From Tetracentron sinense (Eukaryota; Streptophyta; Magnoliopsida; Trochodendrales; Trochodendraceae), in the NCBI GenBank assembly GCA_015143295.1, contig CM026556.1, forward strand, positions 16,120,547 through 16,184,546: a stretch of DNA of 64,000 bases. The letters run 5' to 3'. The notes under the pieces were generated by a model. The model saw nothing but the letters and a program-made list of their open reading frames with translations. It made no database searches and was not told where the DNA came from. Of the stretch, positions 21,680-34,043 are shown piece after piece; within the stretch, counting starts at the first letter, position 1; the number at the start of each line of letters is the position of its first letter. The position numbers and the translations under genes were made by a program.

Positions 21680-22387
21680 AACTGGGTTTCGTCAGTCCAG
21701 ATTTTAAACCGACCCGACTTCAGAAATCGGTCTTTTGACCTAACACCAACTCACAACCAAGACAAGTGATCGACATGAACCCTGAAGAGGGTTCAATTAC
21801 CTTTCTAAAAATCCAAGAATCGCTTGATTCCGACGAGTGGCGTGAACGCTAGGGCTATTTAGAGTCGAGGGTATGCCAAGGCATAACCCTTGTCAATACT
21901 CAAGAGTATTCTATACTCTTGCCTATTTCATTCCAAACACCCATACACCATAAATACATTCTTAAATGCTTTAGTATATAATATCATTCGTCGTACAATG
22001 CCATCAAGATCCGGGGTTCTACATATGTTGATGACATAGTGTTTGGTTCCACATTAGACTTACATGCTCTTTCATTTGCTGAACAAATGAAAAATGAATT
22101 TGAAATGAGCATGGTTGGTGAGCTAAGTTTCTTCCTTGGTCTTCAGATCAAGCAATTGGATTCTGGGATCTCAGTATCTCAAATCAAATATGCTAAAAAT
22201 CTAGTGAAGAAATTTGGCATGAGCTCTGCTAAGCAAGTAAGGACTCCTATGAGTTCTACTACAAAACTTAGTAAAGATGCTTCAGGCAAAGATGTTGATC
22301 AAACTTCTTATAGAAGCATGATTGGTAGTTTACTCTACCTAACTGCTACTAGACCAGACATAGCCTTTAGTGTTGGTGCATGTGCCC
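21680..22387. repeat. Right copy of 708-bp duplication (left copy 13001-13708)
   Basis: End of the B-family LTR (21680-22023) joined to Sirevirus C from 22024. The copies are nearly identical. At 22387 the C sequence continues without interruption, so this copy shows the D target site (TGCCC, 22383-22387) without an insertion. Confidence 0.9.
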
Positions 22388-22968
22388 GTTATCAAGCGAG
22401 CCCAAAAGAGTCTCACTTGCTTGCAGTCAAGCGTATCATTCGATATGTGAGTGAAACTCTATCATTTGGCCTCTTGTATTCTTTTGATACAAATGCCACG
22501 ATAGTTGGATATTCCGATGCCGATTGGGCTAGAAATGCTGATGATAGGAAGAGCACCTCAGGAGGATGTTTCTATATTGGAAACTGCTTAGTTGCTTGGC
22601 TTAGCAAAAAGCAGAATTCAATTTCATTGTCCACTACAGAAGCTGAGTACATAGCACCTGGCAGTTGTTGCACTCAACTTCTGTGGATGAAGCAGATGTT
22701 GAATGATTACGGGATTGAACAGAGCACTATGACTGTGTATTGTGATAATTCAAGTGCTATCAATATTTCCAAAAATCCCGTTCAACATTCTCGCACAAAA
22801 CACATAGACATTAGACATCACTTCATCCGTGATCTTGTTGAGCAAAAGATTGTGTCTATAGAGTATGTCCAAACAGAGAATCAATTTGCGGACATTCTTA
22901 CAAAACCCTTAGATTCCCTTAGGCTTGAACTCCTTAGGAAATCCATAGGTTTGTGCGGAGTTGAGTAA
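22024..22968 (+). pseudogene. Pol 3' part (RT end and RNase H) of Sirevirus C
   Basis: Begins at [10 protein letters not shown] and runs uninterrupted to the end of pol: [25 protein letters not shown], then RNase H with GYSDADWA (about 22507), STTEAEYIA (about 22633) and [10 protein letters not shown]. It is close in residues to the same part of A. The upstream part of the gene is separated from it by insertions. Confidence 0.88.
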
Positions 22969-24132
22969 AGGTGTACTTGTTTCATAGCCTATATGTTCTT
23001 CATGTTCTATTCATGTCATAGAGCTATTTTTTTGTTATTTTTATTTTTTTTATAAAAAAAATCCCAAAACATTTAAAAAAAATAGAATGTTTGGTTGACC
23101 TACTCTCCTGTATTAAACATCATTTATTTCCTTGAAATCATATTTGAACATATAATCCAAGGATAAATATTTAATAGGATTGAGTAAATTAGGATAGGTC
23201 AACTGTTGGTTCGATCTTGTGATTGAATTTGGTCATGCTAACTAATCTCAGTTAGAGTTGAGTAAACAAAGATGTTATGTGTTGCACATGCACTCTGACT
23301 GATTCTTTAGATGGTATTAGTTCCTATTTAAAGGTTCTGATATTATACCATATGGTTCCCTAGATTAATCAAATCTAGTATAACCAATGTGATAAAAAAT
23401 TCCATAAGGTGAGCCCCCTAGTTATAAAAATTATTGACATGGAGAGGACTACCTGTGAGTTTGTGTGATAGCTACTAGTGAATGCAAACAGTGAGTAATG
23501 GCTACCTAGACAAACAGTAGGTATCTATATGGATTGCTAGTGTGAAAGCCCCCACTGTCATTAGAAAGAGCTACCTTCTCACTTGTGTGAAAGTCACCAG
23601 TGTGCTAAAAACTATATATGTGTACTCCAAAAAGAATTTTCACAATGAGTACAATTTGATTGAAAAAGAAATGAAATAAATTTGTTAGTCAAATTTGGGG
23701 TAAAAATTGCTCATCATATAAGTATGGATGTTTATTGGTTTTAAAACTAGTTTTTGAAAATTTTAGAGTCCCATTTGAGCTATAATGTCAAAATCTAGCT
23801 TAAGGAAGGAAACCAATTCAAAGAGTCAAGTAATGAATTTTGATTTCACACTAACATTACTTCTAATTGTTTCTTGACTCTGATTGTGAATTTGATGCAA
23901 ATACCATAATTAATCACCTGTGAAAATCAATTATTGTTTACATAATCCTTATTTATGACTGTACTTGATATATCAATTCTTGGGTGATTATTCTTTATGA
24001 TTTTAATGAAATCAATTATTGCAAATTTTTTGGTGAATTGGTTATTTTGAGGTGAAAATGAGTTTTTACTGTACCATTGGTTGAGGGGGAGAAATGGTTT
24101 TAAAAGTAAAATTTTTGAAAATTTTTTCAGAC
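22969..24132 (+). other. Non-coding region between pol and envelope-position ORF (Sirevirus C)
   Basis: Collinear with 5275-6457 of A. It holds the same GCTACC/GTGTGAAAG motifs (about 23450-23610) and the tract GAGGGGGAGAAATGG at about 24085. No coding potential. Confidence 0.6.
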
Positions 24133-24194
24133 CACTGATCGCTCGGTATTAAAGACCGATCGATCGGTCTTTCGTGAACAGGGTTATAAAACCC
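24133..24194 (+). promoter_or_regulatory. Internal promoter-like unit of Sirevirus C
   Basis: Two palindromes of the ACCGATCGATCGGT class (one imperfect at about 24134, one perfect at 24155-24168), then GTTATAAAACC at about 24183. The spacing is as in A at 6458-6520. Confidence 0.55.
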
Positions 24195-24382
24195 TCATTT
24201 CTCCTTTTTCTGTTCACTTCTTCTCCGAACTCCAGAGCGATCTCTCGGTTACCTCTCCTCCAAATCCTTCCTATGGTCATTCCATTCGACTCTAAGGGTT
24301 TCCCAAGCATCAAAAAGGTAAGCCTTGTACGTTTTCTTGCATATAGGTTGAATTTCTCATCTAGGGCATCGACTGTTCATCC

Positions 24383-25672
24383 ATGGCTTTCATTTTATCC
24401 TTAATCCTTCTAGCCTATCTCATGTCTGGCGTTCCCAAATGCTGAAGGTTGGTCCTCAACAACCAAGAGGACCCTCCTGAAGATGTGCAAAACCAAGAGC
24501 CCTTTTCCTTCACTCCAATAGGACATGGGATTTCAATAGGGGATCAACCAATCCGTAGAATGGTGGATTCTACTACTGAAAATTGCCAAAAGTCTTTGAC
24601 AGATAAAACCCAGAAACAAAAGGGAAAAGCTAGTTCATCTTCAAATGTTCTATTGGGTCCCTTCATTAGCCCTAGTGCTGCTCAGCTTTATAGTGAGTAT
24701 TTTAGTAAAAAGGGTGTTATGGTTGAAAGGAGCATTAGAATTTCAGATTTTGGTGATTATTACCTTTCTAACCTCATTACCGATCGTAACTGGGAAGGTC
24801 TTCTCACTTTATCCGGTCCTGCTCCTATTCAGTTAGTCCAGGAATTTTACTCAAATTTCTCTGAAATCAATTTTAAAACCTGGTCTTTTAAATCTCGATC
24901 TTTAGAACAATCAGTTTTGATAAATCCAAATGTCATTGCTAAATTTCTTGGTTGTCCTCGAGTTCCAGATGCCTATTATCCTTATAAATACAAGAAAGAT
25001 GAGGATAAAGAATCTATGAACAATATAGTCACCTTTCTTTGTGGTGCTCCTACACTTTGGGTTGGTTCCTTAATAGAAGTAACAAAACTCACTAGGGATG
25101 CCAGACTTGTAAACCTAGTAATGAGTGCCAATATCCACCCAAAGGTTCATACTGCAGACCTTAGGGAAGATAGAGCTCGATTTTTATTCAGTCTCCTTCG
25201 TGAACATGATATTGACCTTGCAGCACACATAATTGATTTGATGATTCAAGCCCATCAAACTCAAACTGTGGTTGGAGCTCTTCCGTTTGGATCACTGATT
25301 ACTAAACTCCTTGGTTCTCAAGGGATTATTGCTCCTCCTGGAGTTCCTACCCGTAATCCGAAAGGTCCAATCAACAAAAAGACCATCGCTCAGAGTTTCT
25401 CTCATGCTTCAGTTTGAGATATTGAGGAGGAAGCTAATTTTGGTACAGGATCCTCTCATCCACCTCCGGCCACGATTGATGATCTAGCTAGAATGATGAG
25501 AGAGATGCAGATGGATCTCTCAACGCATATTTCATCCCACCAGGAGTTCACCACAGAGATCCGTGGAAGACTTGGATCACTCGATGCAACAGTGCTAGGC
25601 GTACAGAAAGATGTTCGTGATTTTCGAGCTTATTATGAGTCCCAGCTCACTTCTGATGATGAGTAGGAGTGA
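24383..25672 (+). pseudogene. Envelope-position ORF region of Sirevirus C
   Basis: Homologous throughout to the ORF2 of A: start MAFILSLILLAYLMSG, domain with LYSEYFSKKG, EFYSNF and WVGSLIEV, and the helical acidic end. It looks broken, with one or two breaks. Comparison with A supports the start chosen there. Confidence 0.8.
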
Positions 25673-26275
25673 TAGTGAGATTGATGTACTAGGATAGATA
25701 CTCCTTATGGTTCATGTGTATATTTTGAAGTTTACCTTAGTCCTAGTATTAGTTTGAGACTTAGATGTATTTTGACTTGGTTGTACTCTATACAAAACTT
25801 TTTGGATGTTATTGACTTGGTTTTGGATGTATGAATTTCGATGGTTTATTCTCATTCTCTTATATCTCATCTCATTTGATGTTTATGCATTAATTTTATT
25901 GTTTATAGTCCGCCTTTGGCATTTCGAGCCAAAAAGGGGGAGAGTGCATGATATGCATATGGATATAATATTGTGGATGATATTATGGAAACATGATTAA
26001 CCTGTTATGGATATAGTATTGTGGAATTGTGGATGTTATACATGTTTTACTTCTTACCATATTTTATTTCCCATGCTTCACAGGTTTTTGATTTAGCATG
26101 TGCAGGCAAACAGGTTCTAAGTTTGGTGAATCATGACAAGTTAAAATGTCAAATGTCATGTAATTATTTTTGAGTCATGTAAAGGTCAATTTTCCATTTT
26201 TGAATCATTTGGGAAAATTTGAACCTAGTAAATGAGTTAGTCTTGTTTTGTCCCGGAATTGCCAAAGGGGGAGAT
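25673..26275 (+). other. 3' untranslated region and purine tracts of Sirevirus C
   Basis: Non-coding. GGGGGAGA tracts lie at about 25935 and 26266, the latter abutting the LTR. Matches 8007-8616 of A. Confidence 0.65.
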
Positions 26276-27498
26276 TGTAAATCCCTAAGTAGGTGTTGGC
26301 AAATTCCGTGATCATTAGATAGGTCATGTGAGTCGAGTCGTGTTCAACTTGTCAGAAGAGAAGAGCTAAAGCATAAAGAAGATTGAAGAAAGTGAAGAAA
26401 CAGCTCCTACTCTGGATCTAGAAAGGTAATGGACTTAGAGACCCCTACCTAGGTTGGATTTGACTTAGATAACTCTAAACATACATATTAGGATAGTTTG
26501 AAACCTAACAAAGTTGTTTGATCTTAGTTGAATCAAATAAACATGAAAAGAAAAATGGTTTGGAAAAAATTCTGTCTCAACCGATCGCTCGATGTTGAGA
26601 CCGATCGATTGGTGGCCTACCGAGCGATCGGTGGCTATCGACTGGACAAAAAATTTGTATGGGGTATTTTTCCAGAGAGGTGATTTTTAACCGAGCGGTC
26701 GGTTATGAGCACCGAGCGATCCGTTTTGGACCGAGCGATCAGTAATGAGCACCGCTCGATCGGTCCCCGTAAAAAGAATTTTTATTTTTCTGGATTCTTT
26801 TTTTAAACCCTATAAAAACAACTTTTTGGAGACCTAATTCGTATCTTTGTTTATTTTTGAAAGAGTAGAGGTCTGAGAAACTCCTCTAGGGTTTTTCCTC
26901 TTGTTCTTTTAGATCTTTGTTGATCCCTCCTCTTTCTTTGATCCTAGAGAATGCAAGTATAGATCTAAACCTTTGATCTTGCATTGTGTGATCTCAGATC
27001 TATATGAGATCCCTCTAGGGTTTGAAACTTCCTAAATTGATTCAGAACCCTACACCTTGTGTGTGTGTCCGGTGTTTGATCCGGAGCCTTCGTGGAAGGA
27101 GATCAATCGTGTGTGATCGTGGTTTTGAAGTAGCTTGAGAAGATTTGGTCGGTGTGGAACCGAAGCTGCTACGGCGGAGATCGAACCTGCTGGTTCGTGG
27201 AAATCAAGAGTAAGTGTCTATACCTAGGAACGTCGTTTCTATTTTGGTAAGGTCTTGTCTTGTACTTGAAATCTTTTCATAGTAAAGTTTGTTACTGGAC
27301 GAGGTCCCGTGATTTTTTTTCCCGTTAGGGTTTTCCACGTAAAAATCTTCTGTGTTTGATTTGTGTGGATTGTCTGAGTGATTTGTTCATTGATTTGTAA
27401 ACATATTAATTGAAAAATTAAAATTGGTTAGAAATTATTAGATAGACCTATTCACCCCCCCTCTAGGTCTTAGAGATCATTGATCTGGATAAATTTCA
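26276..27498 (+). repeat. 3' LTR of Sirevirus C
   Basis: 1,223 bp, TGTAAATCCC...TAAATTTCA, same family as 8617-9850. Palindrome array 26580-26764 (several sites decayed), TATA box CTATAAAAAC at about 26810, CCCCCCCTCTAGG tract near the end. Confidence 0.85.
26580..26820 (+). promoter_or_regulatory. Palindrome array and TATA box in LTR of Sirevirus C
   Basis: Seven sites in the 3 + spacer + 4 layout, with more mismatches than in A, and a TATA box 47 bp after the last. The spacer keeps GGCTATCGACTGG and TTTGTATGGGG. Confidence 0.55.
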
Positions 27499-28293
27499 CA
27501 GTTTCAGTTGGAAATGAGGATGAGCCAACAGGCTTTTCAAGAGGAGATAAGAGCATCCCTACTCTCCTTCATGGCAGAGACAAGGGAAAATCTAACTGCC
27601 ATTCAAATCGAATCAAGGGAAAATCTACAAAATCTCCATTCCTCTACTCTCTCCCGATTTGCAGCTTTTGAGTCTGAGATGAGAAAAATCCCCAAAGCAG
27701 TCCAGTCTTCTCTTGCCACGGTTCATAATGATCTTAGAGAGTCTGCAGATGCCACCTACACTGTCTTAGGGACATTTAACATGGATGCCTCAGTCACCAA
27801 AGATAGAGTTGACTCTGTGTCTTCCTTTCTTCATAGATTGGGGGTAGAACAACCCGAAGAAAGTATCCGAATAGAGAAGGTCAGAAAGACAATCCAAGGA
27901 ATTGTAGAATCGTTAGCTCTTCAGTTGAAGACTCAAGGCAAGCTTCTTTTGGATATGGCAGAGCATGACTCCATAGCTGCCTTAATTACCTTGCTGGCCA
28001 CTGATGAGTTGAAGAAAATGAATAATTTTCTGGTTAGTCTGGCTAGTGGAGCCACTCCTTCTCAGCCTCCCTCTCAAGCTCCCTCTTCTTCCAAAGGCAA
28101 GAGACCAATGAAGGTAACCCCTTCCAAAAGGGGTCAGGCTACTGACTCCCCTATCATCTCCCTTCCTTCAGACTCAGATACCACCTCCTCTTCCTCAGAC
28201 TCCCATGATGACTCCGATCCAGCTGAGCAATCAGAAGATGTCCTCACAAAGGTTGCAGACCTCATCAAAAAGCAGAAAGCAGACAGGCTGTAA
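27499..28293 (+). pseudogene. Envelope-position ORF, 3' part, of Sirevirus E
   Basis: About 264 codons open from the edge of the C insertion. Predicted helical or coiled-coil (QQAFQEEIRASLLSFMAET, RENLTAIQIESRENLQNL, MDASVTKDRVDSVSSFLHRLG), then a Ser/Pro/Lys-rich segment and an acidic Ser/Asp tail (SDSDTTSSSSDSHDDSD), ending with LIKKQKADRL. It is not similar in residues to the ORF of A. The placement before GGGGGAGA tracts and an LTR, and the coiled-coil C-terminus, make it the equivalent gene of another Sirevirus subfamily. Function unknown. Confidence 0.65.
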
Positions 28294-28769
28294 CTATTTT
28301 TCATTTTTGTTGATGTTGACATAGGGGGAGAAAAATGAAATGTAATGAAAATTTGATGATTAATGATTGATAAATGAAATTACATTTGAACTATTTGAAA
28401 TATGATTTTTTTGCATCTTTGGCAGTACACACATTTGAACTATTTGAAATATAATTTTTTTTGCATCTTTGGCAGTACACACATAATATGTCATTCGCTT
28501 ATGCAATTCTTTTCTTGTCTTCATCTAATATGTTGTGAATAGAAATTAAAATTGAAACTTATCTTTGTGGAACTTTTCTTGTTACATAACCAGGGTGATA
28601 TATCATTTAACTCATCATAAATATGTATCAAAATAACAACTGTGATTATTTTTTTAAATACATATGTTTAGGGAGAGCTTACTTCAAAGATTTTATGAAA
28701 AACATGTTGTGAGGGGAAGCTTAACCCAATTTCTTTACATTGTTATGTCGTCATAAAAAAGGGGGAGAT
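28294..28769 (+). other. 3' untranslated region of Sirevirus E
   Basis: AT-rich and non-coding. GGGGGAGA tracts lie at about 28324 and 28760, the latter abutting the LTR. A stretch of about 55 bp (GAACTATTTGAAATAT... to CAGTACACACAT) is tandemly repeated twice at about 28388-28485. Confidence 0.65.
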
Positions 28770-30253
28770 TGTTAGCCTCAGGGTTACAACCATAGGTACC
28801 CCTAATAATTTTGATAATAACATAATAATATAATGAAATATTTGATACTAATAAACCCGTTTAAGTGCGTGAACATTTCAGATTACATAAGTTGATAGCA
28901 CTCCAATCATGAAAAAAGATGGAAATTACCCAAGAGGAAGTTCAACTCACTGAATACAAGATGAAGATTCAAGATAAGACCTTAGTCCAAGTCAGGACCA
29001 TTGGAGACAAAAGGCAAAATCACAAGACCCAAGTCAAGCCAAGATCATCTCTCATCATTCTGAATGTATTTACTTGTTATTCTGAGAATGTATAGGACTT
29101 ATGTAAAAAGTCCTCAAAAGAATGGTATGTTGAAAAGCTCAAAAATCATAGATTGACCATAGGAGCCTAAGACACTTTTTGAAGATCACTCTAAAGCTCT
29201 AATTAATCATAAAATTATGATAAGAGTATAGCTAATTGACCTATGAAATCAATCACATCCCTTCAGTCTGATTTTAAACTGAATTCAGAATTTTTACTCT
29301 AAATTCGTCGACGAATTCTCTGAGTCATGATAGAATTTTCTCAATTCAGTTCTGCCTCTTGATTTTGGCGACGAAATCTTTGGTTGGGTTAAAATTCGGC
29401 GACGAAGACATTACAGGATCTTTTAGAATCCAATTCTGTCTTTTGAATTCGGCGACGAACTCAAGTGGGAACTTCACTTCGTCAACGAAATCATGTCTGA
29501 AACAGAATTTTTTTAATAACGGCTAGTTTGCAACGGACCCAAAAGCATTTAATGCTATGCCAATGGCACTATTGGATAAAATGATATAAAATGAGTTCAT
29601 TTATGAACTACACACAACTCTTGATCACTGCAATAACTCCTATTGATCCCTCATTCATTGCTATTGATTCTCACTCACTCTCACATTTAGAAAATCCCCA
29701 AAAATCTCTCTTGAGCTCATTCAATTCATATTTCCTTTGAGAGACTTTATTAGAGTTTGTATTTCACTCTTATCCAGCTCATTTAAGGAGCTTTCATTTC
29801 GGATTCTCAATCCAAGACTTATTTATTGAGAGTAGTCAAGAATCCAGGATTCTTGCACTGAAGCTATTGCTTCAGTTATACCAAGAGAGGGTTGTGCTCT
29901 TGAGAGGTTTTCAGCTCAGCCTAAAGGAGAGCTTGTAAGTTAATATCTCGACCTATAAGAGAGATTGTAAGGGTTTGGACTCCACCTGTGAAGGAGCCAG
30001 TACGATTAAGGAATTGTGGTGAATCCTCTAGCTAGAAGCTGAGGCGGGGAGTAGGCTGGTTTGCTGAACCTCGAGAACAAATCTTGAGTTTGCCCTCTCC
30101 TTATCTTTTTTCTCCTTCTTTTAATATTCTATTGTTTTAGCTTGTTGCATATCTTACTTTATTCCGCTCATTGAACTTGTAGTTCATATTTTTGTTTTTA
30201 AATCTACCTTAGACCCTATTCACCCTCCCTTTAGGGCCATTTCCTGGCCAACA
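28770..30253 (+). repeat. 3' LTR of Sirevirus E
   Basis: 1,484 bp, TGTTAGCC...GGCCAACA, near-inverted ends. Palindrome sites 29302-29489, TATA box GATATAAAATG at about 29584, and a CACCCTCCCTTTAGGG tract near the end. The family is distinct from the LTR of A and C. Confidence 0.85.
29302..29592 (+). promoter_or_regulatory. Palindrome array (TTCGTCGACGAA class) and TATA box, Sirevirus E LTR
   Basis: One perfect 16-bp palindrome, AATTCGTCGACGAATT (29302), and four variants containing CGACGAA or CGTCAACG at about 29371, 29397, 29450 and 29478. TATA box about 95 bp after the last. It is a third palindrome class at the same relative place. Confidence 0.5.
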
Positions 30254-33200
30254 AATCAGTGAGTCCAAAATTGTCAGAAAAATCCTTAGATCTCTGCTGG
30301 AAAGGTTTCAATCTAAGGTCACTACCATCGAGGAGAGCAAGAATGTTGATGCTCTCAAGATTGAGGAATTGGTCGGATCACTCCAAACCTATGAACTCAA
30401 TCTTCGACCGTCCAAGAAAAACAAATCTGTAGCCTTGAAAACTGTCAAGGAGACCTTGGATGAGGATGACAGTGATGTTGAGTTGGGAGAGAAAGAATTG
30501 GCTCTATTTGTTAAAAAATTTCAAAAATATCTAAAAACAAATAGAAGGTTCAAGCTTAAACCAGGAGGAAAACTTCTTGAAAAGCCAAAGTCAAAACATT
30601 GGGATAACAAGAAAGTCCCCAAAGGAACTGACAAGAAATCTTGTGGCATTCAATGCTATGAATGCAAAGGCTACGACCATATTTCACCTGATTGCCCTCA
30701 CAAGAAGAAGTCTAAGGGAAAGGTGATGAATGCCACATGGGATGACAGTGATTCTAATGAAGAACAATCTGAAAGCTCTACCTCAAGTGAGGAATCTAAA
30801 AATCAAATGGCTTTCACTATCACCCTATTAGAGATAGACCATCCTCCCACTACTCATGAAAAGAGAGTGATGAAGATCAAGTGAGTGAGTCTAGTGAAGA
30901 TCATGATCAGAGTCACACTGTCTCTGAGTTTGATGAAGAAATGGACAAAGCCTATGAAAGGTTATTTTCTGAAAGCCTTCAGCTAAAGAAAGCTAAGATC
31001 TCTTTGAACAAACAACTTAAATTTACCCAACAAGAAAGAGACTCTTACAAACTAGAAGTAGAAGGGAAGAACGCTCCAGTATCTCAGCTTGAAAGTGAAA
31101 AGGCTGAACTGATGTCCAAACTAGAATACCTTGAGGAAGAAAATGCCTCTTTATCCAAATGGATCATGGTTCTAGAAACTGAGGAAGATAACTCCTTGAG
31201 TGTATCTGAAGAGTCAAAGACTCGAATTTCAGAATTGGAATATGAAATAAATAACCTTATTGAAAAATTTAGATTTCTAGAAAAAGAATTTCTTGATATT
31301 CTGAAAGTTAAGAATGGGCTAGCTAAGAAAGTAGCTGAACTCGAAAAAGAAGCTAGACTCCTTAGCAACACTCAAATCTTGGATAAACTGGCTAGCATGC
31401 AACGCTCAACAGTAAACATGTCAGGCATAGGACATCCAGACAGACCATCCGGTCCTTTGAATGTCGAAATAATGTCTACTGCAACATTTGAGCCAATACA
31501 TGAAAATCCAAGATTTGTGTGTTCTAACTCCTCAGGATCAACATCCAGGATGCCAAACTCTCAGTTGTACCAAACGTTTGTCACTCCTGGACAAGGTAAA
31601 AATTCAACTGAAACTGAGAGAACACAAGTTCAATCCCAGGCTAATAGATCTCCTCCTTCCAGGTTCATTCCCACTTGCCACCATTGTGGAGCGAAGGGTC
31701 ACATCCAACCTAACTGTAATGCCTTTAGGAGAAATCCCCAAAATGGTTCTTGGAATCAAACACAACATCAAGGGAATCTCCAAAGGCAAATTCAAGCTTT
31801 AGCAGAAAAGTCTAGGAGTTTGAGTGAAGAAGTGATGAAAATTGCTTAACTCTCTAGTACACTATATGGTCGTGACACTTCTTATGCTCATCATGAAGAA
31901 GGTAACAGGATGGACCAAAATGCAAGGTTCACCCAGAAAAGAAGAAAGAACAGGAGATCTAACAAAAAGAAGGTCATGCCTACAAATGAAGTGAACAAAG
32001 ACAATAGGGTTTCCCAAAAGTCTAAGTTCATTTATGTGAGAAAGGATGATCTAAAATGCCTTGTTATCCACACCGCTTTGAAAGCCCAAAATTCTGATAT
32101 GTGGTATTTCGATAGTGGATGCTCCAGGCACATGACTGGTAACAAGTCCTTCTTTACTCACCTTGAGGAATGCTCAAATGGGACTGTTACTTTTGGTGAT
32201 GAAAGCAAATCATTTGTGAAAGGAAAATGTGTCATCCAAGCACCAGGCATTCATAAACTGAAGGATGTCTTGTTTGTAGAAGGACTAAAAGCTAATCTAA
32301 TTAGCATAAGTCAATTGTGCGATGATCACCATGCTGTCCACTTTACCAACAACAAGTGCTCTGTTATGGATGACAAAGGTGTGTGTGTTTTGGAAGGGTC
32401 AAGAACAACTGAAAATTGTTATAGTTTAATTCCTAGTGTTAGTTCTTCTCAATTGTGCAACAGGGCTAAAGTTGAAGAAGTTGAACTATGACACAGGCAG
32501 CTAGGTCACATGAATTTCAAAGACCTAAGCAAACTCCCAAAACACGAGCGTGTGAGAGGTGTGCCAAAACTAGGGAAGCCCTCTACTGCTGTGTGTGGGC
32601 CATGTCAAATTGGCAAACAAATTAAAAGCCCACACAAGAAGGCTTCAAATATCGCTACCTCACACCCACTAGAACTTATACACATGGTTCTCATGGGTCC
32701 AACTCAAACTGAAAGTCTAGGAGGAAAGCGATATATCCTAGTGATGGTTGATGATTTTTCAAGGATGTCATGGGTGGCATTCATAAGAGTGAAGTCGGAT
32801 GCATTTGAGAACTTCAAGAACATCTGCTTGAGAGTGCAAAATGAAAAAGAATGCCCTATCACTAGTATTCGAAGTGATCATGGAAAGGAGTTTCAAAACT
32901 CCAAGTACAACGAGTTTTGTGATGAAGCGAGCATCAAGCATGAATTTTCAGCACCAATAACACCTCAGCAAAATGGTGTGGTGGAAAGAAAGAACAGGGT
33001 TCTTCAAGAGATGGCAAGGATTATGCTTCATAGCAACAACCTGGCTGCTCAATTCTGGCCTGAAGCAGTTAGCACTGCATGCTATACTGTTAATAGAGTC
33101 TACACTAGACCTGAAACTATGAAGACACCCTATGAGCTGTGGTACAACAAGAAACCCAATGTCACGTATTTTCGAGTATTCCGAAGTAACTGCTATATCC

Positions 33201-34043
33201 TTAGGGATAGAGAGCAATTGAGTAAATTTGATTCCCGGAGTGATGAAGGGATTTTTCTTGGATATTCCACAAATAGTAGGGCTTATCGAGTGTACAACTT
33301 GAAAACCTCTACTGTTATGGAGTCCATAAATGTGGTGGTTGATGACTCAGGATCTGAGTCCTTGCAACTAGACGATGACAATGCTAATGAAGGTGTGAAA
33401 ATTCCAATATCTAAATCAGATGATGAAGCACCTTCAAAGTCACCCCCTAAAAAACCTACACATCCTAGGGTTATGAGGCCTCACTCCTCAACTAAAATTA
33501 TTGGAAACCTTGAAAGTGGAGTGAGAACTCGAAAACAAGTTGAAAATGAAGTTAGTCACTTTTGCTACACTTCTACATTTGAACCCAAAAATGTAACTGA
33601 AGCTCTCACTGATGAAAACTGGATAAATGTCATGCAAGAAGAGCTCAATCAGTTTACAAGGAATGATGTTTGCTTTTTAGTTCCTAGGCCTAAAAATACA
33701 AATGTTATTGGTACTAAATAGATTTTCAAGAACAAATCTGATGAACATGTTACCATTGTAAGAAACAAGGCTAGGTTAATTGCACAGGGATATACTTAGA
33801 TTGAGGGCATTGATTTGATGAAACATTTGCTCCTGTTGCCCGACTAGAGTCTATCAGGATCTTGCTTGCTGTTACATGTCATCTCAAATTCAAACTTTTT
33901 CAGATGGATGTCAAGAGTGCCTTTCTGAATGGCATTCTTCAGGAGGAAGTTTATGTGGAGCAACCAAAAGGGTTTGAGGACCCTAATCATCCTGATCAGG
34001 TTTATCGATTAAAAAGGACTCTCTTTGGTTTAAAACAAGCCCC
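30254..34043 (+). pseudogene. Gag-pol region of Sirevirus F
   Basis: Begins inside gag at the edge of E (SKIVRKIL), with CCHC knuckle CYECKGYDHISPDC (about 30652), coiled-coil stretch (about 30940-31380), second knuckle CHHCGAKGHIQPNC (about 31677), protease [10 protein letters not shown] (about 32110), GAG-pre-integrase, integrase core (RSDHGKEF about 32872; [11 protein letters not shown] about 32963) and the first part of reverse transcriptase up to FGLKQAP (about 34030). It is the same lineage as A but more diverged. It looks broken, with about four to six breaks, so it is an older copy. Confidence 0.85.

Larger units (their letters stand above)
22024..27498 (+). mobile_element. Sirevirus C (Ty1/copia), 3' part
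   Basis: The continuous 3' part of the element: reverse transcriptase end and RNase H, non-coding region, envelope-position ORF region, purine tracts, 3' LTR. It is the same subfamily as A. The 5' half should lie left of B, off window. It was host to B and D. The five bases after the LTR (27499-27503, CAGTT) are its target site within Sirevirus E. Confidence 0.88.
27499..30253 (+). mobile_element. Sirevirus E (Ty1/copia), 3' end
   Basis: Contains the end of an envelope-position ORF, two GGGGGAGA tracts and the 3' LTR. C is inserted in its ORF; the remainder should lie off window to the left. E itself is inserted in the gag of F; the target bases after the LTR are AATCA (30254-30258). Confidence 0.82.
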
